Part shown: one piece after another, positions 15,406-25,193 of the stretch | How the letters are laid out: every line of letters begins with the position of its first letter | Numbering within the stretch: the first letter of the stretch is position 1 | DNA from: a virus | Strand: one strand, 5' to 3' | Length of the DNA: 37,805 bases | IMG/VR virus record: IMGVR_UViG_3300046517_000210 | Coordinates: 1-37,805 of that record | The notes under the pieces: generated by a model | What the model saw: the letters and a program-made list of their open reading frames with translations, nothing else | The model's database searches: none | What the model was told of the DNA's origin: nothing | Translations under genes and position numbers: made by a program

Positions 15406-16890
15406 CTACGCGACCATCAACCAATAGTAGTTGAAGAATTTAACGGATTTTGGAAGCGCGGCGATGACGAATCCTGCCCGGCTGACCATTTTCCCGACTG
15501 CCAAAATATCCAGTATCAAGAATCTGGATTCTCTACGCGCGACGGATTAGACACGTATTCAGCGTATCCGCGCGTTCTTCGCATTTACACCTATCTATAC
15601 GGTACAGACCCAGTAGCTCAAGAATCTCTCCTGATTCTTGATGACCAGGGAAATATCTACCACGATAAGTCTCCTACACCATTTACACCAATTCTGACCA
15701 TCGCAGGGATGACAGATTTTGGTTTTCAGAATTGGGCTGGATATGCCTACATCAATCCTTGTCAGGGCGTGCATGGTCTTGCTGACCAATATGTTTATGT
15801 ATATCGGGGTAAGGGGCTACCTGCACGTTTGGCAGCAGGCGCAGGACCAACTACAGGACCATTAGGATTAGGATTAGGTGCTGCGGGCCACGTAGAATTT
15901 GGGCATCATGTATTTGCTGTAGCATACGAAACTGATACCGGCTTTATAACTGCGATGAAGTGCTTCGCAGAAATATACGCAGATGGTGTATCGAAGATTG
16001 ATATATCTAATATTCCAGTATCACCAGACCCATTTGTAGTAGCTCGTAGAATAGTTGCTACATACGCTGTCTCTGATGTGCAATTTACGCACGACTTAGA
16101 AAATGGCTATCAATTCTTCTTTTTGCCAGACGGTAGAATAGACAATAATACAGATACAACACTATCGGTGGATTTCTTTGACTCAGAACTTCTTGAGGAT
16201 GCTTCTTATCTATTCAATTTATTTGATAAAATCCCTGCTGGAGTGGGATTCACAGTATATCACAATCGCCTAGTTAGCTACGCAGAGCAGAAGAATCAGG
16301 GGCTAGCGCGCGTATCAGTCACAGGTCAGCCAGAAGCATTTGACCAAATATCTGGTCTACTCATACCACCGATAGATGCTACAGCTTTAAGTAACGCTTC
16401 TGAATTTAGAGATATTCTTTATCTATTTAAGCCTACTCGCACGTTCTCATATAGCGATACTGGTGGTGAGCCGGCTGGATGGCCTTTGTCTATCATAGAT
16501 GAAGGTGTAGGCTGTTCAGTTCATGGATTAAGCACCGTATTGGATAGTGGCGGCGTTAATATCGAATTCTTGGTAATCATTGATTTTTCAGGCGTTATGA
16601 TATTCGATGGCACATTCCGTCGTCCAGAATTATCTTGGAAGATAAAAGATTATTGGTTCACCCTTACGCGAACCAACTTCTTAAATATTCAGATAATGAA
16701 CGATTCTATTGATCAAATGCTATATATTACACTACCCAATCAACAGATGTTAATTGGCGACTATACGAATGGTATGGACTATATGAAGATTAAATGGGCA
16801 AAGTGGAAGTTTAATATCGAAGCTACGACCATAACGTTGATAGAATTTAATAAGTTGATAATTGGTTCTCGTCAGTTGGCGACCCCATAA
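15403..16890 (+). CDS. Tail nozzle-like beta-propeller-like protein
   Basis: This 495-residue protein starts MLRDHQPIVVEEFNGFWKRG. It is composed almost entirely of short beta strands separated by aromatic and acidic loops, with propeller-like patterns (LLILDDQGNIYHDK, FLVIIDFSGVMIFDGTF). Position after the adaptor and before the fibres fits the nozzle or tail-stabilisation component that extends the podovirus tail. No tape measure or tail tube gene is present, supporting a short tail. An alternative is another beta-rich tail hub protein. Confidence 0.7.
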   Translation: MLRDHQPIVVEEFNGFWKRGDDESCPADHFPDCQNIQYQESGFSTRDGLDTYSAYPRVLRIYTYLYGTDPVAQESLLILDDQGNIYHDKSPTPFTPILTIAGMTDFGFQNWAGYAYINPCQGVHGLADQYVYVYRGKGLPARLAAGAGPTTGPLGLGLGAAGHVEFGHHVFAVAYETDTGFITAMKCFAEIYADGVSKIDISNIPVSPDPFVVARRIVATYAVSDVQFTHDLENGYQFFFLPDGRIDNNTDTTLSVDFFDSELLEDASYLFNLFDKIPAGVGFTVYHNRLVSYAEQKNQGLARVSVTGQPEAFDQISGLLIPPIDATALSNASEFRDILYLFKPTRTFSYSDTGGEPAGWPLSIIDEGVGCSVHGLSTVLDSGGVNIEFLVIIDFSGVMIFDGTFRRPELSWKIKDYWFTLTRTNFLNIQIMNDSIDQMLYITLPNQQMLIGDYTNGMDYMKIKWAKWKFNIEATTITLIEFNKLIIGSRQLATP

Positions 16891-19355
16891 TGTCTATCGC
16901 ATTTACAGGCACAAATTCGGGTCTTACACGCAGCGGTGCATTTCTACCTAACGATGGTGCAGGTTGGACCCGTCTTGGTTGGTTCGCGCCAATAAACGCT
17001 ACACCGGGTACTGGACAATCTAGAACGTATTATAACTATGGTGATATCGCTTATTCTACGCCATATATCTGGATGGGTTCTAATAAAGGCGTTAACGATG
17101 TTATGCTTGAAATATATGATGGAGTTAATTTTTTTGATTCTCCAGCTATACCTCTAACACTAAACGAGTGGTTTTCATGGGCTATAGTATTTGATACGGT
17201 ATCTGTTAAATTCTATATAAATGGCGCTCTTGTATGGACCCAAACTATAAATCTTAGTCTTATAACATTTACCCATACTGATGAATTTATAGCTAAGGAT
17301 GGCTCATCTGGTGTATCAGATATAGCTGTAGCATATGTTGGCGAATGGAACGTACAATTTGCTCTTGGAAATCTTTTACAACAGTGGCCTCTTACAACTT
17401 ATAAGATAACATCTAGTATTCAGGCATACACACCTCTCACAAGTCCAGCAGATTTAGCTGATTCTAGTGGAAAAGGCCGTCCGTGGTCTGTCAGTGGAAC
17501 TGCTGGCACAACTTATGCTAGTCCTCTCCCACCTAACACTGTTATAGGTGGTGCCATAGATTTAGGAACTTTACCAGCTACATATACTCAACGAGCAGAC
17601 GTAGGTGGTGTGGCTCCAGAATTATATTATAAGTATACCTCTCCTGTTAAGGCCATATTAAACTTTTGGGGATATAGTGATTTAGCACTATCTGGACATT
17701 ATTGTCCAATAGCATATGTATATCTTGGTCCTCAAATAACCACTAATTATATGGGCGTTCATGATTCTATAGGTGGTGGGACTTTAAGTGACCCCATACA
17801 GTTTCCTGTAAATGCTGGTGAAACATACTATTTTCGACTTATACCCTATTATGTAGCGATAACAACGACTCCAGCTTATGCTAATATATCACTTCTGCAA
17901 TTTTCTCCATTAGCTGTAGCACCTGCGGAAAGTATAGCTATTAATGATGATAGCGGCCATCTGGCTCGTGGCGATGGTACGTTTGATAATTTTCCATTGT
18001 CTTTGTTATCGACTACAGAGAATTATAAAGCATTAAAATATATCTATTCAATGCCCGCCGGAGAAAACGGCGATGCATTAAATAACGGCACTAGTATGAT
18101 TGGAAATGATGGCGATGGTGGGCCACTTAAATTATATTTTTATGATTTCGCATTCAATCTCATAGCTTCGACACCTATACCAACTCCTTCGATTTATCTG
18201 CGCGATGCACGAGCAAATCGCTTCAACAACAAATTTTACTTTCTCTATCAAGTAGCGTCAAGTGGTGGTCACTGGAAGATAGGGCGTGCCAGCGCATTAG
18301 GCGTTATAGAATTTTCTACATCTCAGATATCTAATGCTCCAAATATATCGTCAATTTGCACTTCTCCTGATGGTTCTATAGCATATTTATTCAATAGCGC
18401 GAATGATGCTACTGGTGGTATATCTCGTTGGGATATGGTAAATGATTTACCATTGTCACAGATAGTAAGTATACCTGGCGCATCATGGGCACGTAACGCA
18501 GTTTGTCTACAAGATGGTTCTGTAGTAGGCACCCTTCAGGGTACTATTGGTGAGATACGTCGTTATAGTGCCACTGGCGTACTTCTAAATACTTATACAC
18601 CTGCTAGTCTTGGTATTAATCATCTTAATAGCACAGACGCGCGTCTAGCCCAAACTATAGATGGGATGACATTTTGGCATAGAAATACAGATAATGCGAG
18701 GCTACCCGGTAGTCCTGTTGGAAATCCTGCCAGAGATGGTATCTTTTTTGGTTATTTCATTAAAGTCGATGCTGTAACTGGTGCAGTTATTAAGCGAATT
18801 TTTCACCAAAACTACTCAGTTGGTACGTTTTTTGGCGACTATATCACTCCAGCAGAAGTACCTACAAGATTTGGATATTCAGAATCCTGCACATTCTGGA
18901 TATTGGCAGTTGGAACAGATGGTGCTCCTGCTGCTCCTGTTGGTACAGGTAAAATAACTGTTACAAAAGCTACTTCACCGCCATCTCAGAAGGATGAAAT
19001 ATTCAATTTTACAGCTACGGGATTAACTCCAACTACGTTCAGTCTAAAAAGTGGTCAAAGTGTATTATTTGATAATTTGCCACCCGGAACATACTCAATA
19101 GGTGAACTTTCAAATCCTAATTATGATTCAGTCTTAACCCCTAGTAACGGAAATCCAGCTAACGCCATAGTTCTAGGAACTGGTGATTCTGTAACTGTCA
19201 CCGTGACTAATACATTTAAAGGACCATTTAGTGGTATTTACTACATAAAACCCGGTAAAACGAATGATACGCTATGGACCGCCATAGCTACTCCCGGCGA
19301 TGATACTGGCGCAAAACAAGTAGTAGCCATACCTAATCCCTTCTGGATACACTAA
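16890..19355 (+). CDS. Multidomain receptor-binding tail protein (LamG-like, propeller-like, prealbumin-like)
   Basis: This 821-residue protein looks modular. Residues 1-210 form a LamG/concanavalin-like beta sandwich (MLEIYDGVNFF, VKFYINGALVW). Residues 215-350 resemble a PPC-type beta domain ending in a FRLIPYY strand. Residues 360-690 look like a beta propeller with repeated SPDGSIAYLFNS and LQDGSVVGTL blades. Residues 705-790 form a prealbumin-like domain (GKITVTKATSPPSQKDE, LPPGTYSIGELSN). Such modules bind surface polysaccharide or protein, so this is a likely receptor-binding tail protein. It is coupled by TAATG on both sides. Confidence 0.75.
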   Translation: MSIAFTGTNSGLTRSGAFLPNDGAGWTRLGWFAPINATPGTGQSRTYYNYGDIAYSTPYIWMGSNKGVNDVMLEIYDGVNFFDSPAIPLTLNEWFSWAIVFDTVSVKFYINGALVWTQTINLSLITFTHTDEFIAKDGSSGVSDIAVAYVGEWNVQFALGNLLQQWPLTTYKITSSIQAYTPLTSPADLADSSGKGRPWSVSGTAGTTYASPLPPNTVIGGAIDLGTLPATYTQRADVGGVAPELYYKYTSPVKAILNFWGYSDLALSGHYCPIAYVYLGPQITTNYMGVHDSIGGGTLSDPIQFPVNAGETYYFRLIPYYVAITTTPAYANISLLQFSPLAVAPAESIAINDDSGHLARGDGTFDNFPLSLLSTTENYKALKYIYSMPAGENGDALNNGTSMIGNDGDGGPLKLYFYDFAFNLIASTPIPTPSIYLRDARANRFNNKFYFLYQVASSGGHWKIGRASALGVIEFSTSQISNAPNISSICTSPDGSIAYLFNSANDATGGISRWDMVNDLPLSQIVSIPGASWARNAVCLQDGSVVGTLQGTIGEIRRYSATGVLLNTYTPASLGINHLNSTDARLAQTIDGMTFWHRNTDNARLPGSPVGNPARDGIFFGYFIKVDAVTGAVIKRIFHQNYSVGTFFGDYITPAEVPTRFGYSESCTFWILAVGTDGAPAAPVGTGKITVTKATSPPSQKDEIFNFTATGLTPTTFSLKSGQSVLFDNLPPGTYSIGELSNPNYDSVLTPSNGNPANAIVLGTGDSVTVTVTNTFKGPFSGIYYIKPGKTNDTLWTAIATPGDDTGAKQVVAIPNPFWIH

Positions 19356-19660
19356 TGGTAGACACAAAAGAGATTCAAGGTGGCGACGAAGGTATCAACC
19401 ATTTTGGCGCGGTTCGTATTCGCGTTAATGGTACTGGTAATCTTGTACCAACTTTTTATACATTGGATTACAAACGCTCTAGCCAGCTTGTTCCATTAGT
19501 TATGGAAGATACTACAGAATGGGAGCCTGTTCGACTAGCTAATTTTAAGTCGCAGCGTGCGTATCTGAAATTTGAAACGCTCGCTATAAATGAACGTTTT
19601 GTAGTGAATCGTATCATTATATACGCTAAACCGCTTTGGTCGCAGGGCGTCGGTAGATAA
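19355..19660 (+). CDS. Small tail protein, 101 residues
   Basis: This is a beta-rich small protein with pattern VRIRVNGTGNLVPTFYTLD and a C-terminal basic end (YAKPLWSQGVGR). It is translated in a tight TAATG cascade between the receptor-binding protein and the collagen-like fibre, so it is probably a linker or cap that attaches the fibres. No enzymatic motif is visible and no family is recognised. Confidence 0.7.
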   Translation: MVDTKEIQGGDEGINHFGAVRIRVNGTGNLVPTFYTLDYKRSSQLVPLVMEDTTEWEPVRLANFKSQRAYLKFETLAINERFVVNRIIIYAKPLWSQGVGR

Positions 19661-22620
19661 TGCCTGTCGATATAAAAGTTATATCGGCTCTAGAAGGCCA
19701 ACTCGTATCCTCTCGTTTTGCGAAGGATAACCCACAGGCTTATAACGCTATAAAAGGTCTAATTCATCGTTTAAGAGATACAGCAGAACAATCTAATGCG
19801 CATGGCGAAATTTTAGCATCTGGTGCTGCGGGTGGTGGGGGCGGAGTTGTAACGCTACCACCATATTATGATTTTGTAGAAGGCACATATCCTAACCCTT
19901 TACCTGATGTAGCGCGCGTATTCGCCTTAGACGTTAATGGCTATACGCAAATAGAATATAAGGATAGCGTTGGTCGTGGCGCGCGATTAGCCGCCGACAA
20001 TATTCTAATAGCTAAAATTAACGAACCTGCTGGCATGACACGCGGCCAAGCAGCTTATATTATAGGAGCTAGTGGTGCAAATGTATTAATACGTCCAGCT
20101 AGGTCTGATAACATTAATACGATGCCAGCTATAGGCATTGTTCTAGACAATGGCGCGAATAACGCATTTACCCGCGTATTAATCTCCGGCACGCTACAAC
20201 AAGTTAATACAGCGGCATTTGCTGAAGGTGTATCATTATTCGTATCTTCAACCGTAGCTGGTGGCTTTACAATCATACTACCAGTAGCTCCAGCTTATGC
20301 ACAACGAGTTGGTTTTGTAACTAGGAGTCACGCAACGCAGGGCGAAATACTTGTGATGACCACAGGTGTTTTAGCCGAGCCAAGACTACATGCAGCTACT
20401 CATTATAATGGTGGTACTGACCCAGTAGATATTAAATTATTAGCAGGTTATCCTGCTGATATAACTAAATTCTTAAGAGGCGATGGCACATTTCAAGTGC
20501 CTCCCGGCGGTGGTGGCGGCACAACACCATCTGCACACGCAACTACACACCAAATTGGTGGAAGTGACATAGTAGATGTTAAGTTATTAGGTGGTTTTCC
20601 ATCAAACGCTACTCAGTTTTTGCGCGGTGATAATGTATTCGCTGTACCACCAACTAATACTGGTCCACAAGGACCGCAAGGAATACCCGGTCCTCAAGGT
20701 GAAATAGGTGATACAGGAGATACTGGCCCTATTGGTCCTATTGGGCCTAGTGGTCCTACTGGTACGGATGGTGCGGCAGGAATACAAGGAATACCGGGAC
20801 CGAGTGGACCGCCGGGATTAGATGGAGAAAAAGGAGATACTGGAGATATAGGTCCACAAGGACCAATAGGATTAACTGGTATACAAGGTCCAATAGGTAA
20901 CACGGGACCACAGGGAAATACAGGACCACAAGGTCCAGCAGGTGTACAGGGTTTACAGGGTGATACTGGTGATACTGGTGATGTAGGTCCGGTAGGACCA
21001 ATAGGTCCACAAGGTATTCAAGGAATTCCCGGAAATACTGGAAATACTGGTCCACAAGGAATACAAGGCCCACAGGGACCACAAGGTATAGCAGGATTAG
21101 ACGGTATTGATGGTATTGATGGTCAAAATGGTATTAACGGCACCAATGGCGTAGATGGTGCAGTTGGCCCACAAGGACCACAAGGAATACCCGGTTCTAC
21201 AGGTCCACAAGGACCGGCAGGAATAGCTGGACAAGATGGTGTAGATGGATTAGATGGTGCTGCTGGTCCTATGGGACCGCAGGGGCCAGCAGGATTAACT
21301 GGAAATACAGGGCCACAAGGAACAGCAGGAATACCAGGTCAGGATGGTAATGATGGCGATATTGGTCCTATTGGTCCTCCCGGTTCTGTGGGCGCTACTG
21401 GTCCGCAGGGAATAGCTGGTGTAGCTGGCCCAACTGGTCCACCAGGAATACAGGGAGAACAGGGAGAACAAGGAGAAATAGGCCCACAGGGTCCACCGGG
21501 AACAGGTGGTGTAGGTGGAGCGCATCATGCTACACACGAATTAGGTGGTGCAGATAGAGTACAAAATATAGCCGTAGACGACGGCACATTAACTAATCCA
21601 AAAATGGCATTTAACAGCCAGCCAGATTTGGGATTTTATAGACCAAATGCCGATGCTATCGGAATTATTAGCGGTGGTACTTCTACTAATTTTGGACTTC
21701 AAAATCCGACTCTTGGCGGTAAAGATTTAACACTTAGAATAGATTCATTAGGTTCACGTATAGTCGCGCGAAACGGTGCGACTATGAGTATCGGTGCAGA
21801 AGTAACTGGCGCGAATCCAGGATTTATCATACAGAATAATGGCGTAAATCAGTGGATTGTAAATGGCGCAGGCAACATTTTAGCTGCTGTAGATGGTGCG
21901 AATGATATTGGTTTAACGACAGGCGCGCGCCCCAATAATATTTATTTAACTGGTAAGTTGCGCGCTCCTGGTGGTCTAGATACTACACCATTAGATGCTA
22001 CTAAAATCCTTGGATATCCCGCTGATAATACTAAATTTTTAAGAGGCGATAATACTTGGTCTGTAGGTCCTACAGGTCCAACTGGTGCAACTGGTCCTAC
22101 AGGTGCTACAGGCGCACCGGGAGCTACAGGACCACAAGGACCAACTGGTGCTACAGGAGCACCAGGGTATATAGTTAATGGAAAATTATCTGGAGTAGAT
22201 AGTAATGCAGCAACTACCAATTTTATATTCTTAAATGGTAGTATATCGGGTGTTGGTCTTGGAATATATGATACAATACATGTAGAATTTGAATTTCATT
22301 ATTTTGGTGCGGCTTTACCAACTTATATTAGATTTTATTATGTATCTACAGCCGCAGTTCAAATACTTGATTGTATAACATTTGGTGGCATGACTGGTGG
22401 GTTATATACAGCTAGTATTTATTTACGTCGTCATGCAACAGTTGATTATATAGCTCATGCACAAGTTGTAGGTGGTGGTGATGGGTCAGGAGTTTTACAA
22501 GTATGGTTAAATCCAATTGATACATGGGTTGGTGTATGGAACATTCTAGCACAACATAGTGGTATCCCTGCGGGGGGTAATTTACTATATAAAGCTAAGC
22601 TTACACGAATACTTGGTTAA
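19660..22620 (+). CDS. Collagen-like tail fibre
   Basis: This 986-residue protein has an N-terminal attachment region (1-240). Two copies of a repeated unit follow (HAATHYNGGTDPVDIKLLAG and HATTHQIGGSDIVDVKLLGG, each ending FLRGD). Residues 335-614 are about 93 Gly-X-Y triplets. A beta-rich domain (615-800) ends in a further FLRGDN repeat, then a second short G-X-Y block (803-836) and a C-terminal beta domain (837-986), probably the receptor-binding tip. G-X-Y blocks form trimeric shafts in phage fibres. The shaft is rich in T, D, Q and P, and bacterial collagens lack hydroxyproline, so threonine and charge pairs would stabilise it. Confidence 0.9.
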   Translation: MPVDIKVISALEGQLVSSRFAKDNPQAYNAIKGLIHRLRDTAEQSNAHGEILASGAAGGGGGVVTLPPYYDFVEGTYPNPLPDVARVFALDVNGYTQIEYKDSVGRGARLAADNILIAKINEPAGMTRGQAAYIIGASGANVLIRPARSDNINTMPAIGIVLDNGANNAFTRVLISGTLQQVNTAAFAEGVSLFVSSTVAGGFTIILPVAPAYAQRVGFVTRSHATQGEILVMTTGVLAEPRLHAATHYNGGTDPVDIKLLAGYPADITKFLRGDGTFQVPPGGGGGTTPSAHATTHQIGGSDIVDVKLLGGFPSNATQFLRGDNVFAVPPTNTGPQGPQGIPGPQGEIGDTGDTGPIGPIGPSGPTGTDGAAGIQGIPGPSGPPGLDGEKGDTGDIGPQGPIGLTGIQGPIGNTGPQGNTGPQGPAGVQGLQGDTGDTGDVGPVGPIGPQGIQGIPGNTGNTGPQGIQGPQGPQGIAGLDGIDGIDGQNGINGTNGVDGAVGPQGPQGIPGSTGPQGPAGIAGQDGVDGLDGAAGPMGPQGPAGLTGNTGPQGTAGIPGQDGNDGDIGPIGPPGSVGATGPQGIAGVAGPTGPPGIQGEQGEQGEIGPQGPPGTGGVGGAHHATHELGGADRVQNIAVDDGTLTNPKMAFNSQPDLGFYRPNADAIGIISGGTSTNFGLQNPTLGGKDLTLRIDSLGSRIVARNGATMSIGAEVTGANPGFIIQNNGVNQWIVNGAGNILAAVDGANDIGLTTGARPNNIYLTGKLRAPGGLDTTPLDATKILGYPADNTKFLRGDNTWSVGPTGPTGATGPTGATGAPGATGPQGPTGATGAPGYIVNGKLSGVDSNAATTNFIFLNGSISGVGLGIYDTIHVEFEFHYFGAALPTYIRFYYVSTAAVQILDCITFGGMTGGLYTASIYLRRHATVDYIAHAQVVGGGDGSGVLQVWLNPIDTWVGVWNILAQHSGIPAGGNLLYKAKLTRILG
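20662..21501 (+). repeat. Gly-X-Y coding repeat (collagen-like shaft)
   Basis: About 93 uninterrupted nine-base units encode Gly-X-Y, mostly GPQ, GPT, GDT, GPI, GIQ and GPA triplets. The DNA contains many near-repeats, which can recombine and change fibre length. A shorter block of the same type lies at 22066-22168. Confidence 0.9.
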
Positions 22621-22635
22621 AAAAGGAGAATCAGA

Positions 22636-23007
22636 ATGGCACAGAACAAGATTCAGAGATTTGGACCCGTCGCGCTTTCAGCTACACTCACAACGAATAT
22701 TCTCAACCCCGCAGCGGCAGGTGCAGGTGTAGGATATACACCAACTGCGAGCTATATCATTCTGCGGCATATTCGTATAGTGAATAAGACAGCCGCACCT
22801 GTCACCTTTTCACTCTATGTTGGCGCGACAGCCGGTAACGTAGCAGGCACCGAATTTATGGGTACTGCTTCACCAGTTCCAGCAAATAGCTACGTAGATT
22901 GGAACGGCCAACTACGTCTAGACGCAGCGGATTTTCTCGTTGGTGGCGCTGGTTCAGCAGCAGCGTTGACGTTCCAAGCGGAGGGCGAAGTAGGATTAGC
23001 TGGTTAG
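22636..23007 (+). CDS. Beta-rich structural protein, 123 residues
   Basis: A very strong leader (AAAAAGGAGAATCAG) precedes the ATG, one of the best in the window, suggesting high expression. The protein starts MAQNKIQRFGPVALSATLT and consists of beta strands with Ala/Thr/Gly-rich loops (FSLYVGATAGNVAGTEF), resembling small immunoglobulin-like virion proteins. It lies directly after the fibre. A fibre cap, decoration protein or fibre-associated subunit is likely. Confidence 0.75.
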   Translation: MAQNKIQRFGPVALSATLTTNILNPAAAGAGVGYTPTASYIILRHIRIVNKTAAPVTFSLYVGATAGNVAGTEFMGTASPVPANSYVDWNGQLRLDAADFLVGGAGSAAALTFQAEGEVGLAG

Positions 23008-23008
23008 T

Positions 23009-23407
23009 ATGAATCTACGTGCGATGAATGAGTCGGACCTGATAGCATTGAAGGAGATTCATGCAAAATATTATGCCGACGAATTTAAATTTCCAGACTT
23101 CTACCATCATTGTCTGGGCGCATTCGTAGTAGAAGAAGATAATCATATCATAACGGGTGGATGCTTAAAATTGACTACAGAAGCCATACTTCTAACAAAT
23201 AGAGATTCAGCAGCTAAAAATCGTGTTAAAGCTCTAATAAGCGTACTAGAACTGAACAAATTTTTAGCCGGAAAAGCTGGTTTTGACCAGATTCACGCAT
23301 TCATAAAAGTAGACCCAGCGTGGCGAAAACTCATGTTTAAGTACCAATTTCAGGTTTGTAAGGGTGAATCCCTCGTTTTGAACGTTGAAAGGGTAAATAA
23401 TGGCTAA
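23009..23407 (+). CDS. GNAT-like acetyltransferase domain protein
   Basis: A 132-residue protein with the strand-helix order of the GNAT fold: MNLRAMNESDLIALKEIHAK, then LGAFVVEEDNHIITGGCLKL and the C-terminal FKYQFQVCKGESLVLNV. It is a small single-domain protein inside the virion operon, overlapping the next gene by 8 nt. Similar GNAT-type genes occur in other phage structural regions. The acetyl-CoA-binding signature is not clean, so it could be a degenerate non-catalytic GNAT. A substrate cannot be named. Confidence 0.6.
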   Translation: MNLRAMNESDLIALKEIHAKYYADEFKFPDFYHHCLGAFVVEEDNHIITGGCLKLTTEAILLTNRDSAAKNRVKALISVLELNKFLAGKAGFDQIHAFIKVDPAWRKLMFKYQFQVCKGESLVLNVERVNNG

Positions 23408-25193
23408 AGGTGATAGTGGCGAAACTGGACAGTTAATTACCAATCAAAACGAGGCTAGAGTACAGCCTGCTCAGGACTTAAACGTCCAAAGAACAGGTAC
23501 GATGTATAACAATATGAATCAGAATTATGGGGCAGGTGTCAATCAGAACCTACCTGACTATTCTGGCATTATGGATAGCTATAGGTCATTTTTAAGTGGT
23601 GGCGCGCCATCTGGCGGTTCATCTGGTGGCTATAACCCATCACAAAATAGAGGTATGACTGGGGACTATAACCCGTTTCCTACGTCACTACCATCAATTA
23701 ATGCTGGTCAGCAAAGTAATATTAATCAGGCTTCTCGAAATAATCTTGGTAACAATGGTCTACCTATTGGAAATAATGGACCAGGACAAGCTATTCCTGC
23801 ACCTCCCGGTACACCTAGACAACCTCCGCAGGGAGGTATGCGACCCGGTGGTTTTGGTTCTAATACTCCTAATATGTCTGCTGACCCCTCTGGCGGTGGA
23901 CAAGGATTAGCTGGTAATAATCCACCTGCTAGTTATACTGGTAGTGCTGGTGCATCACAAGTAGGTGGTGGTAATACACTACAAGCCAAACAACAGAGTG
24001 GTGGGCTAGTCCACGTAGGTGGAAATCCTGATAATCCTGCTAATTATCGTGGTACTGGTCCTGGTGGTGGTCCACAATTAGCTAATGATTTTAGCGAAAT
24101 AGCTAAAGGACTACCATCAGCAGCAGCGATGAATGATAATAAAGACCATTCTGGCGCCAATATGTTAGCTGATGGCTTGCGCGCCAAAGGCTATGATGTG
24201 CAGGATGGTCTTGTAGATAAATATGGTAGGATGGACTCATTAATGGTTAATGGTCAACTCTACCGAATAAATGATAGTTCTGGTAATTGGAATTTAAAAT
24301 CTAATGAAGGTGGAGATGCTTGGGAGAAATATTCTCCAGGCGACCCTGGATATCAAGGTGGCGGTGGTGGTATTGATGGCTCTGGACCTTCTGGAGCTGT
24401 TCCCGGCTGGCAAGATATGGCTATGACTGGTGGTTTTACGCCACAAGGCATACAGGATATTCGAGCGCGCGCTATCGCTCCTACACGCGCAATCTACGAG
24501 AACGCGCAAAACGACCTAAAAACGCAAATGGCGCGAACTGGCGGCTATATGCCTAACTATGCTGCTGCACAAGCAGACCTAGCTAGGAAGTCTAATTATG
24601 GTGTATCTGACGCTAATATCTCTGCTAATGCTGGCATCGCACAGATGATTCAGCAGGGCAGAATGCAAGGATTACAAGGATTAACAGGCGCACAGTTAGG
24701 CGCTCTGCAAGGTATGACAGGTATGTTCGGCGCATCGCCGGGATTAGCTGGTACGTTTGGAAATCAGGTATTGGGAGCCAATCAGCAGAATCTTGGCCTC
24801 CAATCTCTACAGAATCAAGAATCTGACCAACTGGTTAATCAGAAGGTTAAACAGTCTCAGATACCAAGTAATTATCAGCAGGCGCTTGGTAACATCGGTG
24901 GCACAGTCGGCGTAGCGGGTAAAATCGCTATGATGGGCGCAGGCATGTCCTCTATTAAATATAAGGAAAATATCGTCCCTGCTGAAGTTAATATTCTTGA
25001 TAAGCTCAAGAAACTCACTATCTATAATTGGAACTATAAGGCAGAGATTGACCCAACTGGTACGAGACACATTGGGCCAATGGCTGAAGAATTTAAGGAA
25101 GTATTCGGGGTTGGTAATGGTGAAGATATCGCATTAATTGACGTTATGGGCATTATGCTTGCCACATGCAAAGCGTTGGCGGAGTCAAGATAA
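23400..25193 (+). CDS. Gly-rich virion protein with C-terminal peptidase S74 chaperone domain
   Basis: This 597-residue protein begins MAKGDSGETGQ, like the two MAKGN proteins at 6605 and 7069. Residues 1-260 are a disordered Gly/Asn/Pro/Gln-rich region. Residues 350-490 contain a helical part (RARAIAPTRAIYENAQNDL). The C-terminal 80 residues match the intramolecular chaperone of endosialidase (peptidase S74): SSIKYKENI with S517 and K522 at the self-cleavage positions, then RHIGPMAEEFKEVFG. Such domains drive trimer folding and cleave themselves off, so the mature protein would lose its C-terminus. GAAAGGG precedes the ATG. Confidence 0.8.
   Translation: MAKGDSGETGQLITNQNEARVQPAQDLNVQRTGTMYNNMNQNYGAGVNQNLPDYSGIMDSYRSFLSGGAPSGGSSGGYNPSQNRGMTGDYNPFPTSLPSINAGQQSNINQASRNNLGNNGLPIGNNGPGQAIPAPPGTPRQPPQGGMRPGGFGSNTPNMSADPSGGGQGLAGNNPPASYTGSAGASQVGGGNTLQAKQQSGGLVHVGGNPDNPANYRGTGPGGGPQLANDFSEIAKGLPSAAAMNDNKDHSGANMLADGLRAKGYDVQDGLVDKYGRMDSLMVNGQLYRINDSSGNWNLKSNEGGDAWEKYSPGDPGYQGGGGGIDGSGPSGAVPGWQDMAMTGGFTPQGIQDIRARAIAPTRAIYENAQNDLKTQMARTGGYMPNYAAAQADLARKSNYGVSDANISANAGIAQMIQQGRMQGLQGLTGAQLGALQGMTGMFGASPGLAGTFGNQVLGANQQNLGLQSLQNQESDQLVNQKVKQSQIPSNYQQALGNIGGTVGVAGKIAMMGAGMSSIKYKENIVPAEVNILDKLKKLTIYNWNYKAEIDPTGTRHIGPMAEEFKEVFGVGNGEDIALIDVMGIMLATCKALAESR

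Noticed and set aside
20662-21501. Regular short repeats resembling a CRISPR or tandem array
   Set aside because: They are in frame and encode Gly-X-Y collagen-like triplets. There is no conserved repeat with unique spacers.
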